Assembly: GCA_030428255.1 (NCBI GenBank)
Contig: JAUIBT010000027.1
Span: forward strand, 1 to 42,066
Direction: 5' to 3'
Origin: Alphaproteobacteria bacterium
GTDB taxonomy: Bacteria; Pseudomonadota; Alphaproteobacteria; UBA7985; JAUIBT01
Length of the DNA stretch: 42,066 bases
The translations under genes and the position numbers were made by a program. The notes under the pieces are model-generated. The model was not told the origin of the DNA. It saw only the letters and a program-made list of their open reading frames with translations, and did not search any database. This document shows positions 25,331 through 32,626 of the stretch, piece after piece; position 1 is the first letter of the stretch; each line of letters starts with the position of its first letter.

Positions 25331-26119
25331 ATGACAAACAGCACCGCGATAAGCGCTCGCGATATCTGCCTGACCTTTCAAACCAACGATGGGCCTGTGC
25401 ACGCGCTCAAAGACGTGTCCTTGGACATCGCGCCCGGCGAGTTCGTCAGCTTCATCGGCCCGTCCGGCTGCGGCAAGACCACTTTCTTGCGGGTTATCGC
25501 TGACCTGGAAAAGCCAACCTCAGGCAGCATCACGGTCAACGGACAGGACCCCGAGACCGCGCGCAAATCGCGGGCCTATGGCTATGTGTTTCAGCATGCG
25601 GGCTTGTTTCCCTGGCGCAGCATTGCCCAGAACATCAAGCTGCCGCTGGAGATCATGGGCTATAGCAAAGAGGAGCAAGAAGAGCGCAGCCAAGCCGTGC
25701 TCAAGCTGGTGGACCTGGAAGGCTTCGGCGGCAAGTTTCCCTGGCAACTGTCGGGCGGTATGCAACAGCGCGCTTCGATCGCCCGGGCCCTGTCATTCGA
25801 CGCTGATATCTTGCTCATGGACGAGCCCTTTGGCGCGCTGGATGAGATCGTGCGCGACCACCTGAACGAGCAGTTGTTGGCGCTGTGGCGGCGCACGCAA
25901 AAGACAATCGGCTTTGTCACCCACTCGATCCCCGAGGCGGTCTATCTGTCGACCAAGATTGTTGTCATGTCGCCGCGTCCTGGCCGGATCACCGATGTGA
26001 TCGACAGCACCTTGCCCGCTGAGCGACCGCTGGAAATCCGCGATACGCCCGAGTTCATCGCTCTGTCGCATCGCGTGCGCCAAGGCTTGAGAGGGGGGCA
26101 TGATGACCTGGAGCTATAG
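25331..26119 (+). CDS. ABC transporter ATPase (nitrate/taurine/pyrimidine-precursor type)
   Basis: A 262-residue ATPase. Walker A GPSGCGKTT near residue 43, Q-loop in YVFQHAGLFPW, signature LSGGMQQR, Walker B ILLMDEPFGALD and H-loop FVTHSIPEAV. It is of the NitT/TauT/ThiZ-like group that works with two membrane subunits and an NMT1-type receptor, all present downstream. Its 3' end overlaps the next gene by 20 bases. With the enzymes upstream it most likely powers uptake of a pyrimidine, dihydropyrimidine or hydantoin. Confidence 0.92.
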   Translation: MTNSTAISARDICLTFQTNDGPVHALKDVSLDIAPGEFVSFIGPSGCGKTTFLRVIADLEKPTSGSITVNGQDPETARKSRAYGYVFQHAGLFPWRSIAQNIKLPLEIMGYSKEEQEERSQAVLKLVDLEGFGGKFPWQLSGGMQQRASIARALSFDADILLMDEPFGALDEIVRDHLNEQLLALWRRTQKTIGFVTHSIPEAVYLSTKIVVMSPRPGRITDVIDSTLPAERPLEIRDTPEFIALSHRVRQGLRGGHDDLEL

Positions 26120-27002
26120 GCCTTGGGTGAACCGCCTCGGCTATCGCTATGGGCCCGTGATCGTGGTGGCCCTGGTGATCTTCGCGCTGTGGTACCTGGC
26201 CTCGATTGCGCTGAATGCGAATTGGGCCTTCGACAAGGCCAAGCGTCAGGGCATCACCTTGAGCCCGGTGGAGTTGGTGCAAGATACCTGGAGCCAGGAC
26301 AAACCGCGTCTGCCGGTGCCCCACCAGGTGGCGCAGGAGATCTGGAAGACCACCGCGCAGAAGAAGATCACCTCTAAGCGCTCGTTGATTTTCCATTCGT
26401 GGGTGACCATGAGCTCAACCATGTTGGGCTTTGTGTTCGGCGTTGGGCTGGGCGTCGGTTTGGCGGTGTTGATCGTCTATTTCAGGGTGGTGGACATGAG
26501 CGTCATGCCCTGGATCATTGCCAGCCAGGCCATACCAATATTGGCCATTGCGCCGATGATTATTGTGATTTTGAATTCTGTTGGCATCTCGGGGTTGGTG
26601 CCCAAGGCGATCATTTCGGCCTATCTGTCCTTCTTCCCGGTGGTCGTCGGCATGGTGAAGGGCCTGCGCAGCCCGGATCAAATCGAGCTGGATCAAATGC
26701 GCACCTGGAACGCCAGCAGCGCCCACACCTTTTGGAAGCTGCGCCTGCCAAACTCGGTGCCCTATCTGTTTGCTTCGCTGAAGATCGCTATGGCGGCCTC
26801 TCTGGTCGGCGCGATTGTCGGCGAGCTGCCGACCGGGGCTGTGGCCGGGCTGGGCGCGCGCCTTCTGGCGGGCAGCTACTACGGTCAGACCATCCAAATC
26901 TGGAGCGCCTTGATCATGGCTGCCATCTTGGCCGCGGTCTTGGTCAACATCATCGGGGTCGCGCAGAGCATAACCCTTAAGCGCATGGGATTTGTGTCAT
27001 GA
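26100..27002 (+). CDS. ABC transporter permease 1
   Basis: A 300-residue BPD_transp_1 permease with a first helix at about 18-38, a periplasmic stretch, then five more helices from about 105. The EAA-type coupling loop is in DQIELDQMRTWNASSAHTFWKLRLPNSVPYLFASLKIA. Start at 26100 (ATGATG, so 26103 is also possible) after GAGAGGGGGG; it overlaps the ATPase gene and, by ATGA, the second permease. The two permeases differ clearly, implying a heterodimeric channel. Confidence 0.9.
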   Translation: MMTWSYRPWVNRLGYRYGPVIVVALVIFALWYLASIALNANWAFDKAKRQGITLSPVELVQDTWSQDKPRLPVPHQVAQEIWKTTAQKKITSKRSLIFHSWVTMSSTMLGFVFGVGLGVGLAVLIVYFRVVDMSVMPWIIASQAIPILAIAPMIIVILNSVGISGLVPKAIISAYLSFFPVVVGMVKGLRSPDQIELDQMRTWNASSAHTFWKLRLPNSVPYLFASLKIAMAASLVGAIVGELPTGAVAGLGARLLAGSYYGQTIQIWSALIMAAILAAVLVNIIGVAQSITLKRMGFVS

Positions 27003-27844
27003 TGCTGTTTGTCCTCGCGGTGGCGCTTTGGGCAGCTTTGTTCGCGCTGAACCTGTGGCTGGCGCGCCCGGGTGCGCCCTCTTGGGCTGGGGTGGCGGTG
27101 CCCATCCTTTTTGGCGTCGCCTTGTTGGTGCTGTGGGAGGCAACCGTTCGCGGCTTCAACGTACCGCGCATCTTGCTGCCCGCGCCCAGCAGCATTGTGG
27201 CGACGATATTCAGCTCGCTGCCGATCTTGTTCGCCGATTTCATGCAGACCGTGGTCAAGGGCGCTTTGACCGGCTACCTGATGGGCTGCAGCGCTGCCCT
27301 CGGCGTTGCGATTTTGGTTGATCAGGTCTCTTTCTTGCGTCGCGGCTTGCTGCCGATTGGCAACTTCGTAGCCGCGCTGCCGATTATTGGCTTAGCGCCG
27401 ATCCTGGTGATGTGGTTCGGCTTTGACTGGCAGTCGAAGGCGGCTGTGGTTGTGGTCATGGTCTTCTTCCCCATGTTGGTCAACACGGTTGAAGGTCTGA
27501 TGGACACCGACAAAATGCAGCGCGACCTTATCCGCACCTATGGCAGCAGCTATTGGCAGGGGTTGATCAAACTCCGTTTTCCAGCCGCGCTGCCCTTTAT
27601 TTTCAACGGCTTGAAGATTGCCTCCACCCTCGCGTTGATCGGGGCAATCGTCGCTGAGTTCTTTGGATCGCCGATCATGGGTATGGGATTTCGCATCTCA
27701 ACCGCGGTGGGGCAATTGAACTTGGAGCTCGTTTGGTCCGAAATTCTCGTCGCGGCTTTGGTCGGGACGGGGAGCTATGGCTTGTTGTCCCTCGTCGAGA
27801 AACGGTTGACCTTTTGGCATCCCTCTCAGCGCGGCTCATCTTAG
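26999..27844 (+). CDS. ABC transporter permease 2
   Basis: A 281-residue permease with about six to seven helices, beginning with a hydrophobic MMLFVLAVALWAALFALNLWLA. The coupling loop is DTDKMQRDLIRTYGSSYWQGLIKLRFPAALPFIFNGLKI, and GAIVAEFFGSPIMGMGFRI is the typical next helix. ATGA overlap with permease 1. The extra N-terminal helix (residues 1-20) is not found in all family members. Confidence 0.9.
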   Translation: MMLFVLAVALWAALFALNLWLARPGAPSWAGVAVPILFGVALLVLWEATVRGFNVPRILLPAPSSIVATIFSSLPILFADFMQTVVKGALTGYLMGCSAALGVAILVDQVSFLRRGLLPIGNFVAALPIIGLAPILVMWFGFDWQSKAAVVVVMVFFPMLVNTVEGLMDTDKMQRDLIRTYGSSYWQGLIKLRFPAALPFIFNGLKIASTLALIGAIVAEFFGSPIMGMGFRISTAVGQLNLELVWSEILVAALVGTGSYGLLSLVEKRLTFWHPSQRGSS

Positions 27845-27879
27845 TCAGGCACAATTTTCAATTCCATAAGGAGGCAGAA

Positions 27880-28863
27880 ATGAAATTGAAAAGTATAATG
27901 ATCGCCAGTGCTCTGGTCATGAGCGCCGGTCTTGCACAGGCAGCCGACAAGGTGACCTTGCAGTTGAAGTGGGTCACTCAGGCTCAGTTCGCGGGCTACT
28001 ATGTTGCGGCCGACAAGGGCTTCTATGCAGACGAAGGCCTTGATGTCACCATCAAGCCGGGCGGCCCGGATATCGCACCGACCCAGGTGATCGCCGGTGG
28101 TGGCGCTGATGTGGTGGTCGAGTGGATGCCTGCCGCTTTGGCAGCGCGTGAAAAGGGCTTGCCCTTGGTCAACATCGCTCAGCCCTTCAAGTCTTCGGGT
28201 ATGATGCTGACCTGTCGTAAGGATTCTGGCATTTCCAGCCCCGCTGACTTTCCGGGTAAAACCCTGGGCGTTTGGTTCTTCGGCAACGAGTTCCCCTTCC
28301 TGAGCTGGATGAGCCAATTGGGCATTGCAACTGACGGCTCGGCTGGCGGCGTGACGGTGTTGAAGCAGGGCTTTAACGTTGACCCGATCTTGCAAGGCCA
28401 GGCCGATTGCGTATCGACCATGACCTATAACGAATACTGGCAGATCATCGACGCGGGCGTTTCTCCCGACGATCTGGTGGTCTTCAAGTATGCCGAGCAA
28501 GGCGTTGCGACCCAAGAAGACGGCTTGTACGTTTTGGAAAAGAACCTGGCTGACCCTGCCTTCAATGACAAAATGGTGCGCTTTGTTCGTGCTTCTATGA
28601 AGGGCTGGAAGTGGGCTGAGGAGAACCCCGAGGCTGCCGCTGACATCGTGTTGGAGAACGACGCAACGGGCGCTCAGACCGAAAAGCACCAGGTGCGCAT
28701 GATGGGCGAAATCGCCAAGCTGACAGCGGGCTCAAACGGCGCGCTGGACCCAGCGGATTACGAGCGGACCGTCAAGACCCTGTTGGCTGGCGGCTCTGAT
28801 CCCGTGATCAGCATGGAGCCTGAGGGCGCTTGGACCCACGCGATTACTGACGAAGCGCTGTAG
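27880..28863 (+). CDS. ABC transporter substrate-binding protein, NMT1/THI5-like
   Basis: A 327-residue periplasmic receptor. Residues 1-21 are a signal peptide ending A-Q-A before ADKVTLQLKW. The mature start, LKWVTQAQFAGYYVAADKGFYADEGLDVTI, is the NMT1/THI5-like fold pattern shared by ThiY- and RibY-type receptors that bind pyrimidine or flavin-like rings. AAGGAGG precedes the ATG at 27880, so the open frame upstream is not used. It closes the four-gene ABC set, before a strong terminator. Ligand inferred as a pyrimidine/hydantoin from the operon; not proven. Confidence 0.9.
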   Translation: MKLKSIMIASALVMSAGLAQAADKVTLQLKWVTQAQFAGYYVAADKGFYADEGLDVTIKPGGPDIAPTQVIAGGGADVVVEWMPAALAAREKGLPLVNIAQPFKSSGMMLTCRKDSGISSPADFPGKTLGVWFFGNEFPFLSWMSQLGIATDGSAGGVTVLKQGFNVDPILQGQADCVSTMTYNEYWQIIDAGVSPDDLVVFKYAEQGVATQEDGLYVLEKNLADPAFNDKMVRFVRASMKGWKWAEENPEAAADIVLENDATGAQTEKHQVRMMGEIAKLTAGSNGALDPADYERTVKTLLAGGSDPVISMEPEGAWTHAITDEAL

Positions 28864-28929
28864 GCTTTATCGAAATCGACCACAAACTGCAGGGGCGGTG
28901 ACACTCGTTCATCGCGCCTGCTGAGACAG

Positions 28930-28960
28930 GGCCGGAGGCAGAGCGCGTCCGGCCTTTTTT
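28930..28960 (+). terminator. Rho-independent terminator of the pyrimidine/ABC operon
   Basis: GGCCGGA (28930-28936) pairs with TCCGGCC (28948-28954) and is followed by TTTTTT (28955-28960), 67 bases after the stop of the substrate-binding protein gene. Confidence 0.9.
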
Positions 28961-29015
28961 GTGGCTGAGTGGCGGGTGCAATCGATCGACTTTCAGCCAT
29001 ATTCAAAAAAATAAA

Positions 29016-29092
29016 TGGCGCGCCCTGTAGGATTCGAACCCACGACCGTCCGCTTAGAAGGCGGGTGCTCTATCCAACTGAGCTAAGGGCGC
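29016..29092 (-). tRNA. tRNA-Arg (anticodon TCT)
   Basis: Read on the minus strand, the 77-base gene folds as a cloverleaf: acceptor GCGCCCT/AGGGCGC, D-arm with AGCTCAGTTGGATAGAGC, anticodon loop CTTCTAA (anticodon TCT at 29056-29058), T-arm GTGGG-TTCGAAT-CCTAC, discriminator G and an encoded CCA (29016-29018). The top pair of the anticodon stem is a C-A mismatch (CCCGC against GCGGA); one T-arm pair is a G-T wobble. It reads AGA codons, which are rare in such GC-rich genomes. Confidence 0.93.
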
Positions 29093-29299
29093 GCTGCGGG
29101 GCGCATCATGCCAGGTTCCGCCTCAAGATCAAGGGTCAAGATCTGGCTCCAGATTGGCCCCCTAGAGCGGCTGGCGGGCGCGGTTGAGCGATGGGCTCCG
29201 CCTGTCGACGGCTTGGGCCCTTGATGCACAAATACGCATTGACCCAAGAGCTGCTTGCAGGCCAAGCTGCGCCGATCATCACAGCGCTAGGAAAAAGGG

Positions 29300-30808
29300 A
29301 TGGCGGACAACAAGGCGCGACGACGGCGGCGCGGCCAAGCTGGGCCGGAGCCAGCGGTAGCGGCGCGCGCTCAAGGCGGAACCTGGCGTCCCATGTGTGA
29401 CCAAGATTGTCTGCGCATGGCTGAGGCGGCGATTCAGATCTTGACCGACATCGGGGTCTCGCAAGCGCCGCCGATCATGTGCGAGGCGATCACGGCTGCG
29501 GGCGGCAAACTCCACGACGGACGGCTGCTATTCTCGCAGGCACAAATTGCAGACTACCTCAAGCGGGCACGCCGCACCTTGCTGTTGGCAGGCCAGTGGC
29601 CCGAGCACGACCTCAAGGTCGGCAGCACGGCGGTCTATGCTGGCACCGGCGGCGCGGCCCCTTATGTGGCGGACCAGGCCTTGGGCGGCTTTCGGCCCTC
29701 CAGCTTGGCCGATCTCTATCAAGCCGCGCGCTTGGCCGACGCGCTGGAGCATCTGCAGTTCTTCGCGCGCTCGCTGGTGGCGCGGGATATCGACGACCCG
29801 CTGCGTTTGGACCTGTGCACGGCGGCGGCCTGCCTGATGGGCACCGCCAAGCACGTGATGGTGCAGGCCAGCCAGGCCCGCCACGTCGAAGACATCGCCG
29901 CGCTGTGCTATCGGGTGGCGGGCGGCGAGGCAGCCTTTCGCGCGCGTCCCTTCTTGTCGCTCAATGTCAACCACGCGGTGCCGCCCTTGCGGATGCACGC
30001 CGAGGCACTTGAGGTTATGGCCGCGGCTGCCCGCGCGGGCATACCGGTGCATGCCAATGTCTTTGGTCAGCTTGGCGCTTCCAGCCCTGTGACGCTGGCA
30101 GGATCGGTGGCGCAGACCTTGGCTGAGACGCTGGCCGGGCTGGTGTTCCTTGACACCCTGGTGCCGGGCGCGGCGGTGATCGCCGGACCGCGCGCCATGA
30201 TCACAGATTTGCGCAGCGGCGGTATGGCGGGCGGTGCGGGTGAACAGGTGTTGGCGACGGGCATGGCGGTGCAAGTCTTGCGCTTGTGGGACCTGCCGTG
30301 CTCGGTCATCGCTGGCGCGACCGACAGCAAACGTGCGGATTTCCAGGCGGGCTACGAGAAGGCCATGACCATCGCCAGTGCTGCCCAGGCGGGCGCCAAT
30401 CTCATCACCCAGGCGGCGGGCACCCAGGCGGGGCTCATGGCCATGAGCCCGGCGGCCATGGTGGCGGATAACGATATGCTGGGCGCGGTTCTGCGCAGTT
30501 TGTCGCCGGTGGTGGTGGACGAGGAGACGTTGGCGCTGGCCTCGATCAAGGCGGTGGTTGAGGGCGAGGGACACTTTTTAGGCCAGCCTGAGACCTATGC
30601 GCGGATGCGCAGCGATTTCCTCTATCCCAAACTGGCGGATCGCAGCGCCTTAGAGGCCTGGATGGCCGCACCGACAGCAGACATGGAGGCGCGAGCTTGG
30701 CAGCAGGCGCGCGCGCTTGCGAAAACCCACTGGCCCACGCATGGCGACCTGCAGACGCGGCGCGCGATCTTGCAAGAATTTGGGCTTCCAAGCGGAGAAA
30801 CGGAATGA
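29300..30808 (+). CDS. MttB-family (trimethylamine methyltransferase-like) protein, non-pyrrolysine
   Basis: A 502-residue TIM-barrel protein of the MttB superfamily. Supporting segments are MAEAAIQILTDIGVSQAPP near residue 39, a GTGGAAPYVAD stretch near 115, FARSLVARDIDDPLRLD, and the C-terminal YPKLADRSALEAW. It begins with a very basic stretch (RRRRRG, residues 8-13). No in-frame amber codon is read through, so it is of the pyrrolysine-free type; characterised relatives demethylate glycine betaine, proline betaine or carnitine onto a corrinoid protein. No corrinoid protein, corrinoid activator or methyl-THF transferase is in the window. It heads the accessory cluster and overlaps the next gene by ATGA. 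AGGAAAAAGGG precedes the ATG. Substrate unknown. Confidence 0.8.
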   Translation: MADNKARRRRRGQAGPEPAVAARAQGGTWRPMCDQDCLRMAEAAIQILTDIGVSQAPPIMCEAITAAGGKLHDGRLLFSQAQIADYLKRARRTLLLAGQWPEHDLKVGSTAVYAGTGGAAPYVADQALGGFRPSSLADLYQAARLADALEHLQFFARSLVARDIDDPLRLDLCTAAACLMGTAKHVMVQASQARHVEDIAALCYRVAGGEAAFRARPFLSLNVNHAVPPLRMHAEALEVMAAAARAGIPVHANVFGQLGASSPVTLAGSVAQTLAETLAGLVFLDTLVPGAAVIAGPRAMITDLRSGGMAGGAGEQVLATGMAVQVLRLWDLPCSVIAGATDSKRADFQAGYEKAMTIASAAQAGANLITQAAGTQAGLMAMSPAAMVADNDMLGAVLRSLSPVVVDEETLALASIKAVVEGEGHFLGQPETYARMRSDFLYPKLADRSALEAWMAAPTADMEARAWQQARALAKTHWPTHGDLQTRRAILQEFGLPSGETE

Positions 30809-31752
30809 AAATTGCCATCATCGGCGCCGGAGCCATGGGCTCGATTTATGCGGCACGCTTCGCCCAGGTGGGCCACCAGGTCTGGGCAGTCGATCTGTGG
30901 CAGGTGCATGTTGCGGCCATCAACGGCGACGGCTTGCGGGTCGATGGCCCAGCCGGGACCATCCACACTCGCCAGATTGTGGCTGTTGGCGCGCTGGCCC
31001 AAGCGCCGGCTTGCGATCTCTACGTCATTGCAACCAAAGCGGCGGGCGTTGCGGCTGCGGCGCGCGATGTCGCCCAACACACAACCCGAAATGCAGACGC
31101 GTCTGCAAGCGTGCTGACCATCCAGAACGGCCTGGGTGCGGGCGAAGGCATCGCTCAGCATCTCAGTCCTGAGCAGGTGCTGTTGGGCGTTGCCGAAGGC
31201 TTTGGTGCCTCCATGGTCGGGCCCGGCCATGCCCAGCACACCGCGATGAAGCGCATCCGCTTGGGCAAGATGAACGGCGGTCTGGATGCGCGGCTTGAGC
31301 AGGTGGTGCAGATCTGGCAAGGCGCGGGCTTCGATGCCCAGGCCTACGGCGACATCGATCAGCTCATTTGGGAGAAGCTGTTGTGCAATGTCACCTTGTC
31401 GGGGCCTTGCACGGTCTACGGCTGCACGGTGGCCGAGCTGCTGGCTGACCCGGAGCGCTGGCGAACAGCTCTGGGCTGTATGCTGGAAGCTTATGCTGTG
31501 GGCCAAGCGCGCGGGGTTGCCTTCACCTTTGACGATCCGGTGGCCTATGTGACCGACTTTGCCAAGCGGGTTGGCAGTGCAAAGCCGTCGATGCTGCAAG
31601 ATCACGAGGCCGGGCGGCTGTCAGAGCTGGACGCCATCAATGGGGCCATTGCGCCGCTGGCGCGCGTTCTGGGCATAGCGACGCCGCGCAATGATGCCAT
31701 CTGCGCCGAAATCCGCCAGCGCGAGGCGGACTTTGCGCGCCCACGGTCGTAA
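30805..31752 (+). CDS. Ketopantoate reductase (ApbA/PanE)-family oxidoreductase
   Basis: A 315-residue NAD(P)H-dependent reductase. The dinucleotide site is MKIAIIGAGAMGSIYAARF (residues 1-19); TIQNGLGAGEGIA and the catalytic Lys in LIWEKLLCNVTLSG, with SMLQDHEAGRLSELDAINGAI in the C-terminal domain, match the ApbA/PanE fold. Family members reduce 2-ketopantoate or other 2-oxo acids. As it is translationally coupled to an MttB-family gene inside a catabolic cluster, it is more likely a substrate-specific 2-oxo/2-hydroxy acid dehydrogenase than the pantothenate enzyme. Tandem 18-bp repeats overlap its 3' end. Confidence 0.82.
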   Translation: MKIAIIGAGAMGSIYAARFAQVGHQVWAVDLWQVHVAAINGDGLRVDGPAGTIHTRQIVAVGALAQAPACDLYVIATKAAGVAAAARDVAQHTTRNADASASVLTIQNGLGAGEGIAQHLSPEQVLLGVAEGFGASMVGPGHAQHTAMKRIRLGKMNGGLDARLEQVVQIWQGAGFDAQAYGDIDQLIWEKLLCNVTLSGPCTVYGCTVAELLADPERWRTALGCMLEAYAVGQARGVAFTFDDPVAYVTDFAKRVGSAKPSMLQDHEAGRLSELDAINGAIAPLARVLGIATPRNDAICAEIRQREADFARPRS

Positions 31753-31838
31753 ACGCGCCCGCGGTTGCAAGCGCACGCACGGTTGTAAGCACACGCACGG
31801 TTGTAAGCGCGCCTGGGCCAAGCGCGCTTGGGCCAAGC
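31737..31838. repeat. 18-bp and 15-bp tandem repeat tract
   Basis: Four 18-base units (31737-31754, 31755-31772, 31773-31790, 31791-31808) of the type GCACGCACGGTTGTAAGC, then two 15-base units (31809-31823 and 31824-31838) of the type GCGCTTGGGCCAAGC. The first unit contains the stop codon of the PanE-like gene; the rest fills the interval before the racemase gene. Confidence 0.85.
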
Positions 31839-31948
31839 GGTTTAGGATGGTGGAACGGAGCCAGTTCGCCTGCAAACCAAGGCTTCGTGCTTGCCAGCTT
31901 TGGCGGACGGTCTAAGCTGGTCATCACCACATACCGAAAGCCCAATCC

Positions 31949-32626
31949 GTGAAGCGCGTCTTTGTTCTCAACCCCAACAGCTCCCCGGCGATCACGGCCT
32001 CTCTGTCGGCCTGCCTAGAGCCGCTGCGCCGCACGAGCGCGCACGCCATCATTTGTTCTGAGCTTTCAGAGGCCCCCTTGGGCATTGAAAGCGATGCTGA
32101 TGTTGTCTTGGCCGAGCGGCTTGCTGAACAGCGAATCCTGGCTGAGCCTTGCCAGGCGGCGGTCATTGCCTGTTTTTCCGACCCCGGATTGCCAGCGATC
32201 CGTGCCAAAGCACGCATGCCCGTCTTCGGCATCGCCGAGGCCGCTTATTGCTCGGCCCTAATGCTTGGGCGGCGCTTTGGCGTCATCTCGCTTGGCCCGG
32301 CGTCGATTGCCCGCCATGCCCGGCAGATCGCCGACATGGGCCTCTCTGCACGGCTGGCCGGGGATCGTGCGATTGATATGAGCGTTGCTGAAGGCAACCG
32401 CCCAGACGCGCTGGAAACGATTGCCCTGGTGGGGCAGCAGCTCTGCGTCGAGGATGGTGCGCAGGTGCTGATTTTGGGCTGTGCGGGCATGGGCGGCCAC
32501 CGTGCAGCGCTGCAAGATCGTTTGGGCGTGCCGGTGATTGATCCGGTGCAAGCGGCGGTGGCGGTGGCTCTGAGCGCGCTTGATCTCGACTACCTCCCGC
32601 AAACCGTCAGGAGCAGCGCCGCATGA
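31949..32626 (+). CDS. Asp/Glu/hydantoin racemase family protein
   Basis: A 225-residue two-cysteine racemase-fold protein. It starts with VFVLNPNSSPAITASL, like hydantoin and allantoin racemases (VINPNTS). The two catalytic cysteines lie in VIACFSDPGL (about residue 74) and LILGCAGMGG (about 178). The start is GTG at 31949; no strong ribosome site is seen. It overlaps the next gene, a cyclic amidohydrolase, by ATGA, the arrangement expected for a racemase-hydrolase pair acting on a 5-membered cyclic ureide or imide. The exact substrate is unknown. Confidence 0.85.
   Translation: MKRVFVLNPNSSPAITASLSACLEPLRRTSAHAIICSELSEAPLGIESDADVVLAERLAEQRILAEPCQAAVIACFSDPGLPAIRAKARMPVFGIAEAAYCSALMLGRRFGVISLGPASIARHARQIADMGLSARLAGDRAIDMSVAEGNRPDALETIALVGQQLCVEDGAQVLILGCAGMGGHRAALQDRLGVPVIDPVQAAVAVALSALDLDYLPQTVRSSAA

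Noticed and set aside
27845-27879. Riboswitch (for example TPP) before the NMT1/THI5-like receptor gene
   Set aside because: Only 35 bases separate it from the permease gene, too short for any known riboswitch, and no thi-box-like sequence is present.
29016-29300. Integration site of a genomic island at the tRNA-Arg gene
   Set aside because: No integrase gene and no second copy of the tRNA 3' end were found in the window, so there is no direct support.
29300-30808. Pyrrolysine-containing trimethylamine methyltransferase
   Set aside because: The frame runs without an internal TAG from start to stop, so no pyrrolysine is encoded.
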